Below, one piece after another: positions 12,301 through 23,720 of a stretch of DNA of 64,000 nt. A model generated the notes under the pieces. The model had not been told where the DNA came from, did no database searches, and worked only from the letters and a program-made list of their open reading frames with translations. Each line of letters starts with the position of its first letter. Position 1 is the first letter of the stretch. Position numbers and translations under genes: made by a program. This stretch comes from Acanthosoma haemorrhoidale. Lineage: Eukaryota > Arthropoda > Insecta > Hemiptera > Acanthosomatidae. The stretch spans positions 87,379,189 through 87,443,188 of the forward strand of contig OV884009.1 of the NCBI GenBank assembly GCA_930367205.1, written 5' to 3'.

Positions 12301-15300
12301 ATCTTATTCAATTTATAATATACAAAACTTGTATATTACATATAAAAAAAACTATAATAATTAAAAATATAAGTTAAATTGTATAATTAAATTGTAAAAT
12401 CATTAAATTTATGGTAGAATTATTGCTATAAATAAAATTATAACATTGGTATCCCACACAAGTAAAGTTAAACCCAAATTTAATTACATGAAAACACAAA
12501 ATTACCAATTTAAAGATTAGGAAAATAACTTCTCACAAATGTATCGCTTTTATATTATTTCATTAAATACCCTAGAAGAAGGAAACATTATTGCAAATTA
12601 TACCAACTTACCAATCATGTATAATGATATTAAACACCTTCTACTTCAATCCGAGCATTGAATGAATGAATGAAAAAAAAAATCTTTATTCTGGGATATT
12701 GTTTCCTAATAATAACCACAAGTAGCACAGTAGAAATGTTTAGCTAACAAAAATAGGAAAAAAATATTAATATTTTATTAATTAATTTTGTCAAGGATGG
12801 GAAATAAAATTAACTAACACTAGCCCACGCTATCCACAATCAAATGGAATGGTGGAGAAATCAGTTGGTATTTGCAAAAGCCTCATGATAAAATGTCACA
12901 AATCTGGACAAGATTTTAATTTAGGATTAATGGAGTATAGAAACTGCCCAATCACAGGATTGTCAGTAAGCCCAGCACAAATACTGATGAGCAGACAGCT
13001 AAGAACAGTCATCCCAACTATTGAAGAAAACCTTCTGCCAAATGGCGTTGGGGTGAAGGAGGATAAGGAGCTTAAACAGCAAAAGTCTAAGTTGTACTAT
13101 GATAAAACATCACAGCAGAGAAGAGGTTTCAATGATGGTGAAAGTGTAGTCCATAAAAGAGGAAGGAGATGGGAGCCAGCCCAGATTATTAAATCAAACA
13201 ATGCGCCTAGATCCTACATAATAAGAACTGAGGATGGTCAAACATTAGTTAGGAATTCAGTCCATCTACGGAAATCAGGAAATCCTTTTGCTATTAATGG
13301 ATTACAAAATAATTATCCCACTTTGGAAAATAACATTACCGAAAGTAATGAATTTAATACTAAGACTCAACTGGTTCCAGCTCAATCACCTCAACATCCA
13401 GAAGAGAGTCCTGAGGTCACCTCTGAAACACATAACCCAGCTCTACCTCAAGCTATGTCTAGATATGGAAGACGAATTATTAAACCTAGAAGATTAGTGG
13501 AAGAATGAACTTTAATAGTTAAATTGGTATTATTGTATTTTGTCTATTTTGAAAATTTATTTTATTTTGTTGTACATAATCGTTAATCTGGAATTTAAAT
13601 ATAAGGAGGGAGATGCGGTAACACTGTTTTTAACAGGGGTTGAACCTTCAGATATAATAAACATGTGAGTTGTTGTTATGCTCCTAACTTGGTTGTATTT
13701 AATAAAGTTATAAACAATGACTGGAGACTTAATTAATAATTCCATATAATACATATAACCATGTCTGTTTGAAAGCTTTGAAGAGTTGAATTTGAGACGT
13801 TAATACATATACATAGGTGTATATACTCACTCCACACAACCACCACCGCATCAATAGTAATTTATCAATTGATTATTTTCTCATTCATGAGTTTAATCGG
13901 TTTTTAATAGATCAAATGTACGAGTTGTATACTCATTAATCTTTAGTGATTTAGTTTTTCCAGGCTTATTTCATAAACATTTTTTCATAGCTACTCTTTT
14001 GTTACAATTTTTAACATTTTAAATTACATTATACATTGTTGTTGTTTTTTTATAAGTCACGATAACTACTAACACGATTTTGAAACGGCGTGTTGTAGGA
14101 TTTTAAGCAATAAAGTTGGAATAAATATGCGCCTACGAACGACCTCTCCTTCTGGCTTGATTTTGTGGACTGGAAGGACAGATTTGATTCAGGCATCCAG
14201 TGATTATTTAGCGCTTGGAATAAAAGATGGTTATCTTCACATGAGGTATAATTTAGGAAGTGGTGAAACGTTAATCGTATTTAATGGTACCAAAATTGAT
14301 GACGGGATTTGGCATAGGGTAAAAGCAACAAGGTATATAATTATTATGTTTTGGTTTATTTTTTTATTATCATTACTTAATAAATGAGTTATTGTGATAT
14401 AATATCGCATTAATTTAATATTTGCAATAATACATTCACTCTTTCCCATGCAAACAATATCCAACCATACAAGATAAACACATGTAGATATAGCCCAGGA
14501 TTCCTCCATATTCTTCTTCACGAATGTCATGTCCCACTCCCCTTGATGAAAGGAGGCAGGTAAGTTCTCTTGGCTGTATCTACAACAATATCCCTATTAG
14601 GTAAAAATATTAGAAACTGAGCCGGAGATACTCGTAGCATGAGGGGCGTGCATTAGCCAGAACTCCCTATGACATATAATTTCGAAGCCACTTCCACTTC
14701 AATCTCCAAGAAGTCTCCAAGCTGGATGCTGGCTAATGGATTTGAATGGTCAGTTAATTATTTACCGAGTTATAGAAAATTTGATCTACGATTGTGGGAA
14801 TACCGTCGTCATTTTGGAAATATGTTATTAACATTGGTTAGAGTAGGTACATCCACTAATGTTCTGAGGACTTTTCACTGGCAGGATAGTACATGGTTTT
14901 ATAACCATGCTAAAATCGATTTGAGAATTAGTTTTCCTGTTTAGAAGTGAGAGTTTCTATTTAGCAATCTATGCAGTCGTCCGGAGGATCTTTTAAGTAT
15001 CATTCATGAACTCTTAGTTAGTCAATTGTCGTGGTGGAGTCCAAGGTTTCGTACAATGTCTGATGGAGAGGTAAAATGCTGAAGAAGGCTAGTGGGCAGT
15101 ATCTGCGTCGTAGGACGACACTAACATGGCTTCATTTTCCTTCGTTGACTTTTATCGGACATTGTTTGTTTCTTTCAAGGACATGTCAAACACAAGGGTT
15201 ATTGATGTGTGCATTAATATAATCATTTATTTTGGTAATGGTGTGATCTATATGAGCTGATTGGACAGATATACCATCCTTGAAGCATGTCTATCAGTAT

Positions 15301-17804
15301 CAGGAATGAAAGGAATTTCGGAGCTATAGAAGGTATAGATGAAAGGGTTCAGAACACCACAGCAGAATTCCAACTTCAACTGGAAAATGTTTTTTTTAGA
15401 TTTATGAACCAAAGTAGACTTAGAAGTATTGGTTGCAGAAGTAATAAAAAATATATATATACGATAGAGCTATGGAATGAAGGCCTTCGAGACCCTTTTC
15501 TAGATGGCTCGTTTTACATATGATCCCAGTTGATTGAACCCCTAATAAACCATGGAGAAGGCATTTTCTGGTAGGTAAGGAATACTGAGCTGCGATCCGA
15601 GGAACGGTCCTCCAGGTATATGACTGAGGAATGCTTGAAACTTAAACCGAAGTGGTTAAAAAAGTCAAGAAGGTCGGGATTACAAGAACAATCCTGGTGC
15701 CAATATGTATGAAATTCTAGTAAAACGAAGGAACAATGTTTGCAGGGAATTAATTGTAGTCAGTAGACCTCAAAGGTTTATCATTTTTAATTCCAAGAAG
15801 CTAAACTTTGAGGAAGGGGCTTTAAGTAAATAAATAAGGATGTGATCATGAGAAGGGTTAAACAGAAAGATGAATGTGAAATCAGAAATAAGTATTACCC
15901 ACAGTAAAAGGTTAGAGACCGGGTCTGGGACCTCCTAATCTCCAGTTTGGTGCCACGACTAAGTAACGATGACGAAACTACTGATTATTAGTGAGAAATC
16001 GAAAATAGATTTGGTTGAGGGACTATGCTCATGAAAAGTGACAGGGGATGTTGCTAATTAACACAGTGTGCCGTAAAATAAGTCACTGGATTCCAAGAGA
16101 AGGACATGGTCGAGGATGAATTGATGAATAAAAGATATGCAGATCCCGGCCGCTACCACAACCTTCATTCTTCAGCATGGCATATTCAGGACATTTATTC
16201 CTCCAAAGGCTTTATTTTATGCATGGCATATCCATACTTTTGCTGTACTTATATACTTTAATTAATTAACGGCTATAGCCTCTAGTCTTCAGTTAGGTAT
16301 ATCAAGGCTTGAAGGCTGTCACCACCACCTTTAGTCTTATGTATGGCATATCCAGACCTTGGCTGCCTTTACAGCCTGTAGTGTTAACCTCCTTGGTGGT
16401 CACCTTAGTCCGCCTTATTAAAAAATAATTAAGAAGCAAACCATAATTTAATTAAACTGTATCAAGCTATATGTGCCTATCTTTTTTTTTTTTAGAAATG
16501 AACAAGAAGGTTCATTGACCATAGATCATGGAAAAACTGTTACTAGCAAATCTCCTGGAAAATTAAAGCAATTAAATACAAATACAGGGTTATATATAGG
16601 TAAGTTAGTTCAATTTATTTCAAATTCTACAATACATAATATACTTTTAATGATTGTTAAATCATTTCTATCCATCATTCTAGTATTCAGGACACTAATT
16701 TGATGAGGCCTGGATACTGATATTATTTAAAGTTCAGGTCTCTGTTCGGGTAAACAATGCAATATTGAGAGTATGCACAATATCAAATATTATATGTTAA
16801 TCATTAATTCTTCATCATGCCTGTAGAGAATACCTGCATATTGAATAATAAGCCAATTCAATTAAAAAATGAGCTGTAGGTAATAAATAAATATAAATAT
16901 AATAAATAAAATAAATATAAATATAATAAATAAAAAATTAAAGATAATTAATAATTACTACTTGATTCTATATAATAGTAAATTGCAGAAATATTTTATT
17001 GATTACATAAGCTCAAAATATTGTCAATCATATTATTGCTGTCAATCTCTTCTATGTTTGCCTACAGGCCAAGCTTCTAATGTCATGTTCATCTGGGACA
17101 CCTATAATCCCGAGATACTAGAACCTGTGGGTCTTGTGGATTAACAAGGGGAAGTATCCCTTGTCTCACTGTTCTGTCAACTGAGAGAGACTGGCTGAGA
17201 TCCTTATTTTTCCCCTAAAACCCCTGTTAATTTACTTCCAATAAGTCTGCCTATATTTACAAAGGTGGAATATTAATATTCAAATTAATGAAACTCCGTT
17301 GTGTAATACATCATATTTAAATATAATTCATCCATAATTATGGTTTGTGAACCAAACTCCAATTCGAGTTCTTCTTCTCAGTCGGATTTCTATTCTGCGT
17401 TGTTGCTTTATTCTATTGGTAATTTTAAACTAAATAACTAATCAACTGAAGTAAATTCTTACAAAAGGTGGCATCTGACATGAAAACATAGTTAAACATT
17501 TATTATATAAATAATAAATTTATAATAGTTGTATATTATATTTGCAATTCTAATAAATAATATAATGTGAGGTAACTCTCATGAAAAATAAACTATTATA
17601 AAACTTAACGAACCAATATAGGGAGAAAAGTAATTACATCAAAATGTTGCAGGTGGTATTGAAGAAATGGAAAAATCAACCCACTTCAAATACCATAAGG
17701 GATTTTCAGGGTGTGTTTCGGAATTAACACTTAATTCTGACTACCATATTAAGCTGACATGGTCCATAGAAACATCAGGGCATTGTGCTGAAATGCCACC
17801 TTAA
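3277..17804 (+). CDS. Pikachurin (EGFLAM)-like secreted EGF/laminin-G protein, C-terminal 750 residues in 12 exons
   Basis: Exons: 3277-3393, 4969-5241, 6120-6321, 6728-6872, 6987-7176, 7874-8010, 8758-8981, 9947-10175, 11793-12040, 14099-14332, 16496-16599, 17653-17804. Every boundary is AG/GT and all phases agree. Domain order is EGF, EGF, LamG1, EGF, LamG2, EGF, LamG3, then a short tail and the stop TAA at 17802-17804. Apart from the extra first EGF, this alternation is that of vertebrate pikachurin, a matrix ligand that joins dystroglycan and GPR179 at photoreceptor synapses. Agrin, perlecan and Eyes-shut share the same modules, so the exact ortholog is inferred. The missing 5' exons should hold the signal peptide and, if it is pikachurin, fibronectin III domains. 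The introns have taken up LINE and gypsy fragments without harming the exons. Confidence 0.85.
3500..4020 (-). other. GC-richer intronic insert with an unrecognised broken ORF
   Basis: This stretch is close to 50% GC inside introns near 30% GC, so it looks like inserted sequence. On the - strand, from about 3837 to 3660, one frame is open and protein-like (MARRGGLAKTFM.., SPEKVAEIYYWDMYSKDN, DDSCEDCW). After one stop it continues as RKARGAGKKYTLSEAF to about 3535. I do not recognise the family. Confidence 0.3.
4969..5241 (+). CDS. LamG gene exon b: acidic spacer plus EGF
   Basis: The first 50 or so residues are an acidic, Glu/Asp/Thr-rich linker without cysteines (MEPEREDVEVVEDV..). Then comes a short EGF, CIDCGQGLC..CQCPLGKLGPHC. 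The linker may carry sugars, but I see no clear Ser-Gly cluster. Phase 1 in and out, so the exon could be skipped without a frameshift. Confidence 0.8.
5262..5288. repeat. AAAT microsatellite
   Basis: Tandem AAAT units just inside the intron after exon b. Confidence 0.8.
6120..6321 (+). CDS. LamG gene exon c: LamG1, first part
   Basis: Encodes IPRFSGQGWLAFPAL...LEIEFRPQVWDGILFLTGE..GDFMALLMHQGFVEFR, the first beta strands of a laminin G jelly roll. The donor splits the Arg codon (ag|g), and the next exon continues with FDCGSG. Confidence 0.85.
6728..6872 (+). CDS. LamG gene exon d: LamG1, middle
   Basis: Encodes FDCGSGVGVV..., then the typical LamG strand LNQWNRITLYRHRWDAWIQL. It ends in phase 0 at GRSK. 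Confidence 0.85.
6987..7176 (+). CDS. LamG gene exon e: LamG1, end
   Basis: Encodes REPVFIGGRGNTS...LKGCVRHLQINDYVYKF. The VFIGG and GCVRHLQIN boxes are the hallmark C-terminal part of a LamG domain, with the conserved cysteine. The exon ends at GFDI, phase 1. Confidence 0.85.
7874..8010 (+). CDS. LamG gene exon f: EGF between LamG1 and LamG2
   Basis: One full EGF domain: C..DRCSKVPCQHGGKC, then VCLCPLGFTGDLCE. It has all six cysteines and the usual GFTG turn. Ends in phase 0. Confidence 0.88.
8758..8981 (+). CDS. LamG gene exon g: LamG2, first part
   Basis: Encodes FNGSSYLRYPGLG...LDIVVILKPNALNGVILYNG, then GDFIALYTSDGHLEFTFDLG. This is a clear LamG half domain. The first intron base pair is at 8982, and the Arg codon is split. 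Confidence 0.88.
9829..9848. repeat. Poly-T tract
   Basis: About 20 T in a row, roughly 100 bp before the acceptor of exon h. It could be the tail of a - strand retroposed sequence or plain slippage. Confidence 0.7.
9947..10175 (+). CDS. LamG gene exon h: LamG2, second part
   Basis: Encodes SSEPLSLGEWHEVTISRTGR, then LYIGGIPNFD and SFVGCIQK. The EWHxVxxxR and FxGCIxK boxes are typical LamG motifs. Ends in phase 0. Confidence 0.88.
10350..10525 (+). repeat. Widespread insect dispersed repeat (SINE/RTE-tail type)
   Basis: Contains the two hallmarks of a repeat seen across many insect genomes: a CGTGCGGCTTCACCC-like block near 10358, and near 10470-10520 the block CCTATATGTCAAAATCC..TTTAAGTTTATCTCGTACAAACAGACAAACG. 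It sits directly upstream of the Jockey fragment in the same intron. The match is from memory of the motif, so class is uncertain. Confidence 0.5.
10540..11470 (+). mobile_element. 5'-truncated Jockey-like LINE, 3' end of reverse transcriptase, 3' UTR and A tail
   Basis: Read with a few frameshifts, the + strand gives the end of a Jockey-clade reverse transcriptase: NQxRIKVNEAKCTHITFTL, then RVSELVRYLGLPLDK and LTWNPHTRLK, then ANLDIRNR.. and a degenerate tail. The 3' UTR (about 11105-11455) is GC-rich and ends at AAAGAAGTTAAAAAAAAA. Many stops and shifts show it is dead. It lies in the sense direction in an intron of the LamG gene. Confidence 0.7.
11480..11515 (+). repeat. LINE tail TCCCAGAATAAAA plus T run
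   Basis: Carries the TCCCAGAATAAA block that is also found, inverted, at about 12675, 21890 and 48830. It looks like the polyadenylation end of a LINE family. Confidence 0.4.
11793..12040 (+). CDS. LamG gene exon i: end of LamG2, EGF, start of LamG3
   Basis: Begins ILINNRPLQI, which completes LamG2. An EGF-like module with seven visible cysteines (CPHPCVAKPC...YKCVCDKHCEE) follows, then PPIASFTGNTHLHYTDPEI, the first strand of LamG3. The reading frame is open upstream of the acceptor as well, so the exon start rests on the cag at 11790-11792 and on continuity with the previous exon. Confidence 0.85.
12655..12790 (-). repeat. Inverted LINE 3'-end fragment
   Basis: Reads A10 then TCTTTATTCTGGGA on the + strand, the inverse of an AATAAA-containing LINE tail. 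It continues into the GTTAACTAA-like 3' UTR shared with the copy at 21857. It abuts the truncated 5' edge of the gypsy fragment. Confidence 0.4.
12790..13755 (+). mobile_element. 5'-truncated Ty3/gypsy element: integrase C-terminal part and candidate LTR
   Basis: An open + strand frame to 13508 starts inside the integrase core (TSPRYPQSNGMVEKSVG) and runs through the C-terminal region (RNCPITGLSVSPAQILMSRQLRT) to a basic end (RYGRRIIKPRRLVEE, stop). After it come a purine-rich tract AAGGAGGGAGA (about 13603-13613) and a likely LTR start TG at 13614. An LTR might run to CA at 13753, with AATAAA near 13700. The integrase tail has 220 intact codons, so the insertion is fairly recent. Gag, protease, RT and the integrase zinc finger are missing. 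Confidence 0.75.
14099..14332 (+). CDS. LamG gene exon j: LamG3, middle
   Basis: Encodes NMRLRTTSPSGLILWTGR, then SDYLALGIKDGYLHMRYNLG and DDGIWHRVKATR, the core strands of a LamG domain. The frame runs past the donor for a few codons, but the splice is fixed by the next exon. Confidence 0.87.
14400..16440. other. Long intron between LamG3 exons, no gene recognised
   Basis: Moderately GC-rich for the window and probably old inserted DNA. It has short ORFs without recognisable motifs. The unit ATGGCATATCCAGAC (with variants) occurs three times, near 16179, 16217 and 16338. AT-rich sequence surrounds it. Confidence 0.4.
16496..16599 (+). CDS. LamG gene exon k: LamG3, late strands
   Basis: Encodes NEQEGSLTIDHGKTVTS...LNTNTGLYIG, which corresponds to the strand before the YIGG box. 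It has a long T tract before the acceptor tttag and a gtaagt donor. Confidence 0.85.
17653..17804 (+). CDS. LamG gene exon l: last exon with stop
   Basis: Completes the LYIGG box and encodes HKGFSGCVSELTLNSDYHI, ending in SGHCAEMPP and TAA. The two last cysteines fit the LamG3 disulfide plus one in the tail. AATAAA-type signals lie near 17972 and 18294, so the transcript probably ends 0.2-0.5 kb downstream. Confidence 0.87.
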
Positions 17805-20800
17805 TTTAGAACTTTTATAAGTGAAATTTTTAATTAAAAAAATATATTTAAAACAAGAAATGTATGATGGATGATATCGATCAATGCCCATTGTCACAGT
17901 AAAGTTGATTTTTTTTTATCTTGTTGTGCTCTTTTTGTAAACAACTTAAATTCACAATTTAAGATAACAGGATAAATAAAAATTACTTTCTTAAAGTAGT
18001 TTTGATAAAAAAAAAAAAAATGTATACATGTTATAAATGTGTTGTTTTTTTCCTACTTGATTCCTGTCATCTTCAAAATCATTGTTAGTCACTAAAACAG
18101 CAATCTGAATTGATATTGCAGTTGAAAGGCTTCCATGGTACAGAAAACCGTTGCTGTGTCATTAAACCATATTATAAATTTAAAGAGAATTCTAGATTTT
18201 ATTCTTCTCTATGGTCATATTTATGTATTTTCTGTTCTCACTTGTATATAAATATTACTTTAACTCATTCACAAGTAGTGCATGTTGCTTACAAATAAAC
18301 AGTCTAAATTCATTATGAAATAATTAATTAATTTTGACCTGCAAATTAATATATTCATTCTTGAAATAACATTAATGAAGTTATTATTCAGAACTAAATG
18401 TATTGTTATAGTGAATGAGTCTAACAAATAATAAACATGAATAATTTCTTTTCAATTTTATCTCACAAAGGTCTGAATTAAAAATAAGATAAAATATAAA
18501 AATACAATACATTAAAATAAATTCCAATTTATGTTTAATATCTGGAAAACAATGACAACTTGTGGAGGTTCACTTCCACCAGAATCATAATTTAAATAAT
18601 TAATATTCACCACACATATCTGGTACTTTAATTCATAAATTGTACTACATAAACGTTCATTGTAAACATCCAGTTCTTAAAATTCCATTTTTCAAATAAA
18701 TTTACATGAATTGTTTCAATTAATATTGCTAAATATTCCATAAACATTAAGGAAGAATTATATGTATCTGATTACTTCCTGTTTTTAGTTATTTCCTTTG
18801 TTTTATGACGTTTAAAATCTAATTACTAGCAAACATATAAACATTATTGTGAAGGTGGAAAGCTCAGAATTTGCTTACTGGGATCAATTGTTTATAATTT
18901 TAATAGACTTTATTTTTTACTTAAAAATTATTTTAATACTGCTATTTAATGCTAAGAATATGTTTAAAAGTATTGTATAACTATATTTTTTTTGTATACT
19001 TAATATTTATTTTAATTATTTTATTCTGAAATAGTCACTAAAATTTCTTTTAATCTAGCATACACAATGTTAATTGTTAAAAAGGTTGAACGTTATTGAC
19101 AAATTTAACCAAAGCACTTATTAATGCAATTAAAAAAATATATAGAAACTTTAATGTGATTTATAAATATCGTAATTAAAAAAATTGTAAAAAGTTATAC
19201 ACCTAAAATTATAAATAACTACTAAAGTTTTGTTGAAATATGTTCAAAAAACATATATTAAGTAGTAAAATAATTGATACAATTAACTTCTTGAACAAGT
19301 TTTAAAGTATATTTTCACATGACCTTAAAATATAAACATAGCATCAAAAAATACCATTCAAAAGCATGATTCACAAATACTCACACACGAATACCTGTGT
19401 GAATCTTTAAAAATATCAAAATATCATAGATTTTCATTCTTTTGAATCAATCAGCAATTTTTATTTCTTTTATGACTGAATTTTGATTGAAGATTTAAAT
19501 TATTTGTACTATTGTGTACTGGAACTGAAGCCTTTATTTGTTAACTATGTTAATTAACTTCTTTTTTTTTACTTTTGTTGATACATAGATAACAAAATGA
19601 TATACATCTTCTATCATCTTCAAAAGTACAACTTTATTTCTAAGAATTTACAGAATTTCAATGTAATCTGGTGTATATATAATATGTACACTAACTTGAC
19701 CTCTGTTCTTTATATCAATGGTTGTACAGTAGCATATATTTAACAAACTTCTTTAATATTGCTGTTATCCAATTACATGGAATATTTTCTGTTATATTTT
19801 TCAATGTCTTTAGGAGCTAATTTTTTCGTAAAAAAAAAAAATGATTTTTAGGAGTGCCTAGATTGACATGAATAAATGTACATAAAAGTATTGACCCTCA
19901 AGCTTCACAATCATTATGAAAATGTTAATAAATATATAAAAAATATTACTAGAATAAGCTATTTAAAGCTTGTAAATCAGAAACTTTTTTGTACATAAAA
20001 CTATTTGATAGTAGGCATTAGGTTTTATAGAATTCTTAATGTGATGGAGCTACCATGTGTTCCTGTATCTTATTTTTAATTATAAAATGGTTTTTGACTG
20101 ATTGTTACTGACTACTATAGTTATCGATTTCATACCCATTATAGTTGATATTGAATTTACATCATAAATTTTGCTTCAATACATATCATCTTGTGTACAG
20201 TGTCTAACTTAGTTTTGTATGTATTGTGTAAAAATATGAAAAATTAAAATAACTATTGAGGTGGTGGTGTTAATGTTTTACAGAATAACTCCTAAAAATC
20301 CTTCCAAATCATTGAATATGTATGATGAATTATGTACTAAATGAAATTTTAAAATGAAGTAGAATTTGTTTTTTTAACTTTAATTTAAATTTAGTTTTAG
20401 AAATCCAACCTTTAATAAAATTCTATGTATTTCATATTAAGATGTTGGATAGAGATATTAGACAGAGCCTCAATGGAGGTACTGTTTTTCATTGCAACAA
20501 AAAAAAAAAAATGGTGTTTAATAACCACTAATACACCATGACTTGATTTGCTATTGGCATTCACTTGCAAAACTTAATCCAATCTCTCTCCTGACAATCT
20601 TAACAACTCACCATTTGCCCCTTACTGAAATACTGACCTCTTTGATTTATTTTCCTCAAAAGTTTAGGAATACTAAACTATTCCATTGCACGGCTTGGTG
20701 GCCAATCAGCCTTTGTTTGCTAAGTGTTTTAATCTCGCCCAAGACACTACTTTATTTAATGTATTCACAATGAACTGTTGTAATAATATTATTTTTAGTT

Positions 20801-20830
20801 ATGAATGACATTATGGCAATGATTATTAGC
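17805..20830. other. 3' UTR and AT-rich intergenic region, no gene seen
   Basis: After the stop at 17804 the sequence is about 75% AT, with homopolymer runs and no ORF resembling a gene. The first few hundred bases are probably the 3' UTR of the LamG gene. The small ORF near 20543 has no recognisable motif. Confidence 0.5.
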
Positions 20831-20837
20831 CAAAAAA

Positions 20838-20922
20838 AAAATATACAGAGCTGGGCATCGAGCTCAAAACCTCTCCAATATCCGATCGATCAGGTGTTTT
20901 ACCAACTAACAACTTTACCCAT
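20838..20922 (-). repeat. tRNA-derived repeat or tRNA pseudogene
   Basis: On the - strand, TAGTTGGTAAAACACC resembles a pol III A box and GGTTTTGAGCTCGATGCCC resembles a B box, at tRNA-like spacing. They are followed by TGTATATTTTTTTTT, a pol III terminator-like T run. The stems do not pair well enough for a working tRNA. It best fits a tRNA-derived SINE head or a dead tRNA. Confidence 0.45.
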
Positions 20923-21856
20923 ATAAATTCTCTTTACTCTTGCAACCCTGTAAATAATTTTGCTTGGTCTATAGATAGTTTTTATTGAATGCTCATATAA
21001 ATTTTTGTCGCATTTCCTTACAATTGTGAATAGTTAGGAAGCCAAGAAAATTGAATTTCTCTATCTTGAAAAGATTAAGGTATGTCTAGTGGCCCTTGTT
21101 TCTGTAAGTAGAAATATTGGGAACTGACATTAAATCAGTCACTTCATATCAAACTAATACTATGCACAGATCAAGAAAGAGAATTTTGTGAATATATATA
21201 AATTGTCTGTAAATAACAATGAAATTACAATATCATTGTTATTTCACCCAGTATTCCACCTATTTACACCTCCCTGCACCAACCTATGCAAGGTAGTAAG
21301 GACAACCTACATTCTAAGGTATAATCTCACTGTTTATAAGGACATTCTACAAATTCCTAATAAACAGTGAAAATGAGAAAGTTTTAGTAGACCCTTTAAA
21401 ACCGCTTTACATGCTCTACCAACTCAAGACAATTTCTTTGAAAAACAAAAAAAGGTTAGCTTTAACCCAAACCAAGTCAAAAACAAGTAGAATCTGGTGA
21501 ATAAAGGACATCCACATTCAATGCCTCTAATTACTCGAAGTGGTTGAAGTGCCAAAACTCCTTGACATTTCAAAGACCAGATTAGTAATTTATATGTATA
21601 AGTGTATTGTAACTTATGTAACTTTTATGTGTCATAACATAAATGTTTGAATTAAATCAGGTTTATAGTAAAACAACAATTTTTTCTGATTGAACGAATG
21701 ATAAATTTTATTGGTTCTTTTATTCTATTAAAAATACAAACAAACATTATGTGACTTGAACACTACTAGTTAAACTTGTTAAAACTAAAACTTTTTTAAC
21801 TTGTGTTAAAACAAAACAGTTTAAAACAAAATGTTAGTTACGCTACATTTATCCGA

Positions 21857-22310
21857 AGACTGATAGAAATGAATGGAATAGAAAAATAACTTATATTCTG
21901 GGACTAAGTTCCCTTTGAATAATAACAAGCCACAAATAAATAAATATAATTATGGTTAACAAGTAAGAAATAGAACATCAAATAAAATAAATTATATAAC
22001 TCAAATTAGAAAAAAAATTTAATAATGCTAGTAAATAAATACATACATAAATTATTATAAAAAGTAAAACAAAAAGGTATAATACATGAATATAAAAATC
22101 ATATTATTGTTAGTGTGTTGTAAATGAAACAATAGTTGCACCTGAACTAGACATCATTTAACTAAATAACATTGCATCAATCGAAACATACTTATAACAG
22201 ATTTTAAATGTTCTACTTAAACAGTACATACATCACAATAACACATTGGATATTAAGATATTTCAAGGAGGTTACAAATAGGTTAACACAATGTTACTAA
22301 TATTTTCTAG
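21857..22310 (-). mobile_element. LINE 3'-UTR fragment, inverted
   Basis: Starts GAAAAATAACTTATATTCTGGGAC on the + strand and continues with the ATAATAACAAGCCACAAATA / GGTTAACAAG theme shared with the copies near 12690 and 48870. It is an AT-rich, non-coding tail of the CR1-like LINE family. Confidence 0.4.
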
Positions 22311-22319
22311 GTGTGTTAG

Positions 22320-23700
22320 TCTTTCAAGTATGAGGGAGGTCTGCAATTTCTGAGCTTCTTCAAAAGTTGTCTTGTCCTTGCTGAGGTACGGTATTGGGGG
22401 GGGGGAGTACTCTCAGTGGGAGGAACATCATTTCCATTGCCAGTGTCCACTGATAGAATTTCTGGAATTGCCATATCTTAAGATCTCGTTAGTCAAGTTT
22501 CTTCCACTATTTCTTCTAAATTAGAGCCTGCAGGAGCAAGTAGTCTTGTAGATAGCGTTGTCTATCTTTCGTTCTGTGACCTAATATGCGAATATTCTGG
22601 ATTCCTTTCCAGAAGAAGTACTTCCTGGTTTGTATTTCGAATGTCTTACAGGTCTCTTCATTAGAACAGGGCCGGGATTTGCCAGCCAAGAAGGAGTATC
22701 AATACCATTGCTTGTCTTCTGTGCGAAGTTAAACATCCTTTCGTGTGGAATAGCGTTATAGTAGTTGTGCACAACAGGGATCTGATTGCATACAGAGCTT
22801 CATCTAAAACGACTGCCCATCTAGCAATATTCAGACCTTTAGTTCTTAGAGCCAACTCAATGGTCTTCCAGACGATGCCAACATAGCGCTCATCACTCCC
22901 CTAAAGATAGTACGGAGTGGTCTGGCTGGTGACGATTCCTAACTCCAACAAAAACAATTTTAAATCTCGTAATGTGAAGCTCATCCCTCAAACAGAGTGT
23001 ATATCCGATGTCGTTCCAAAAACAGAAGTCCCTTCTTCATTGGACCCGCAAATGCAAATATCCCTTGTGTAAGTCCAATTTGCAAAAATACTTGGAATCT
23101 CTGAGACTATGTAGAACCTCATCTATTCTGCGGATAGGGTAAGGCAACGAGTCTGGAGTTCACGCCACACTTATAATCCATGCATAGCCTTACACCATCA
23201 GGCTTAGCTATAACAACGAGTGGCGATCCCCAATCACTTGATGCAATGGGACTAATGACTCCTTGAGACTCCAGCGTGGCTAACTCTCTCTCCCATTGCA
23301 AAAGGAACATCCCGTTCACGGATGAAAACTGGTTTCACGCTTTCTCTAAGTTGAAGCTTAACTTCGACGTTCGGAACATACCCGATCCTTTCTTCGAAAA
23401 TGTATTCGTATTTTCTGAAGATGACTTCGAGCGAAGTGACTCCGTTGACATCAACTGGATGGAGAGATGAGTTTTTGTGGCTATCTATCTCATTGAGGCT
23501 GATCCCAAGACTACGAATCCACATGCGTCCAAGCAAAGCGTCATGCCCTGCTGGCACCATGAATAAATCGGCTTCCACTGAATTTTCTTTGTAGACGACT
23601 GTGATGCTAACTTTACCCTTAGGCTTGATGAGGTGATCTGAGTAAGAGCGGAAAGAGACTGGAGTCGGTTGCAGCGGTACGTTGAGTTCAAGTTTGTTAA
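22320..23700 (-). mobile_element. Degenerate Ty3/gypsy pol: protease-RT junction and integrase, internally deleted
   Basis: From right to left on the - strand: the protease end (SVEADLFMVPAGHDALLGRMW), the protease-RT linker, and the RT start (ELATLESQGVISPIASSDWG, SPLVVIAKPDGVRLCMDYK, then LPYPQNR and YFCKLDLHKGYLHL). There is then a jump to the integrase core and C-terminal domain (TTPYY..ERYVGIVWKTIELAL, then ITPHERMFNFAQKTS). Most of RT, the RNase H domain and the integrase N-terminus are missing, and there are frameshifts and stops. The catalytic YxDD box is not present. It is dead. Confidence 0.75.
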
Positions 23701-23720
23701 ATAAGTGGGGGAGAATACAG

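Noticed and set aside
16962..17144. Possible extra LamG exon starting at GCAG near 17066
   Set aside because: The reading GQASNVMFIW.. is not LamG-like, and joining 16599 directly to 17653 already gives a perfect YIGG box.
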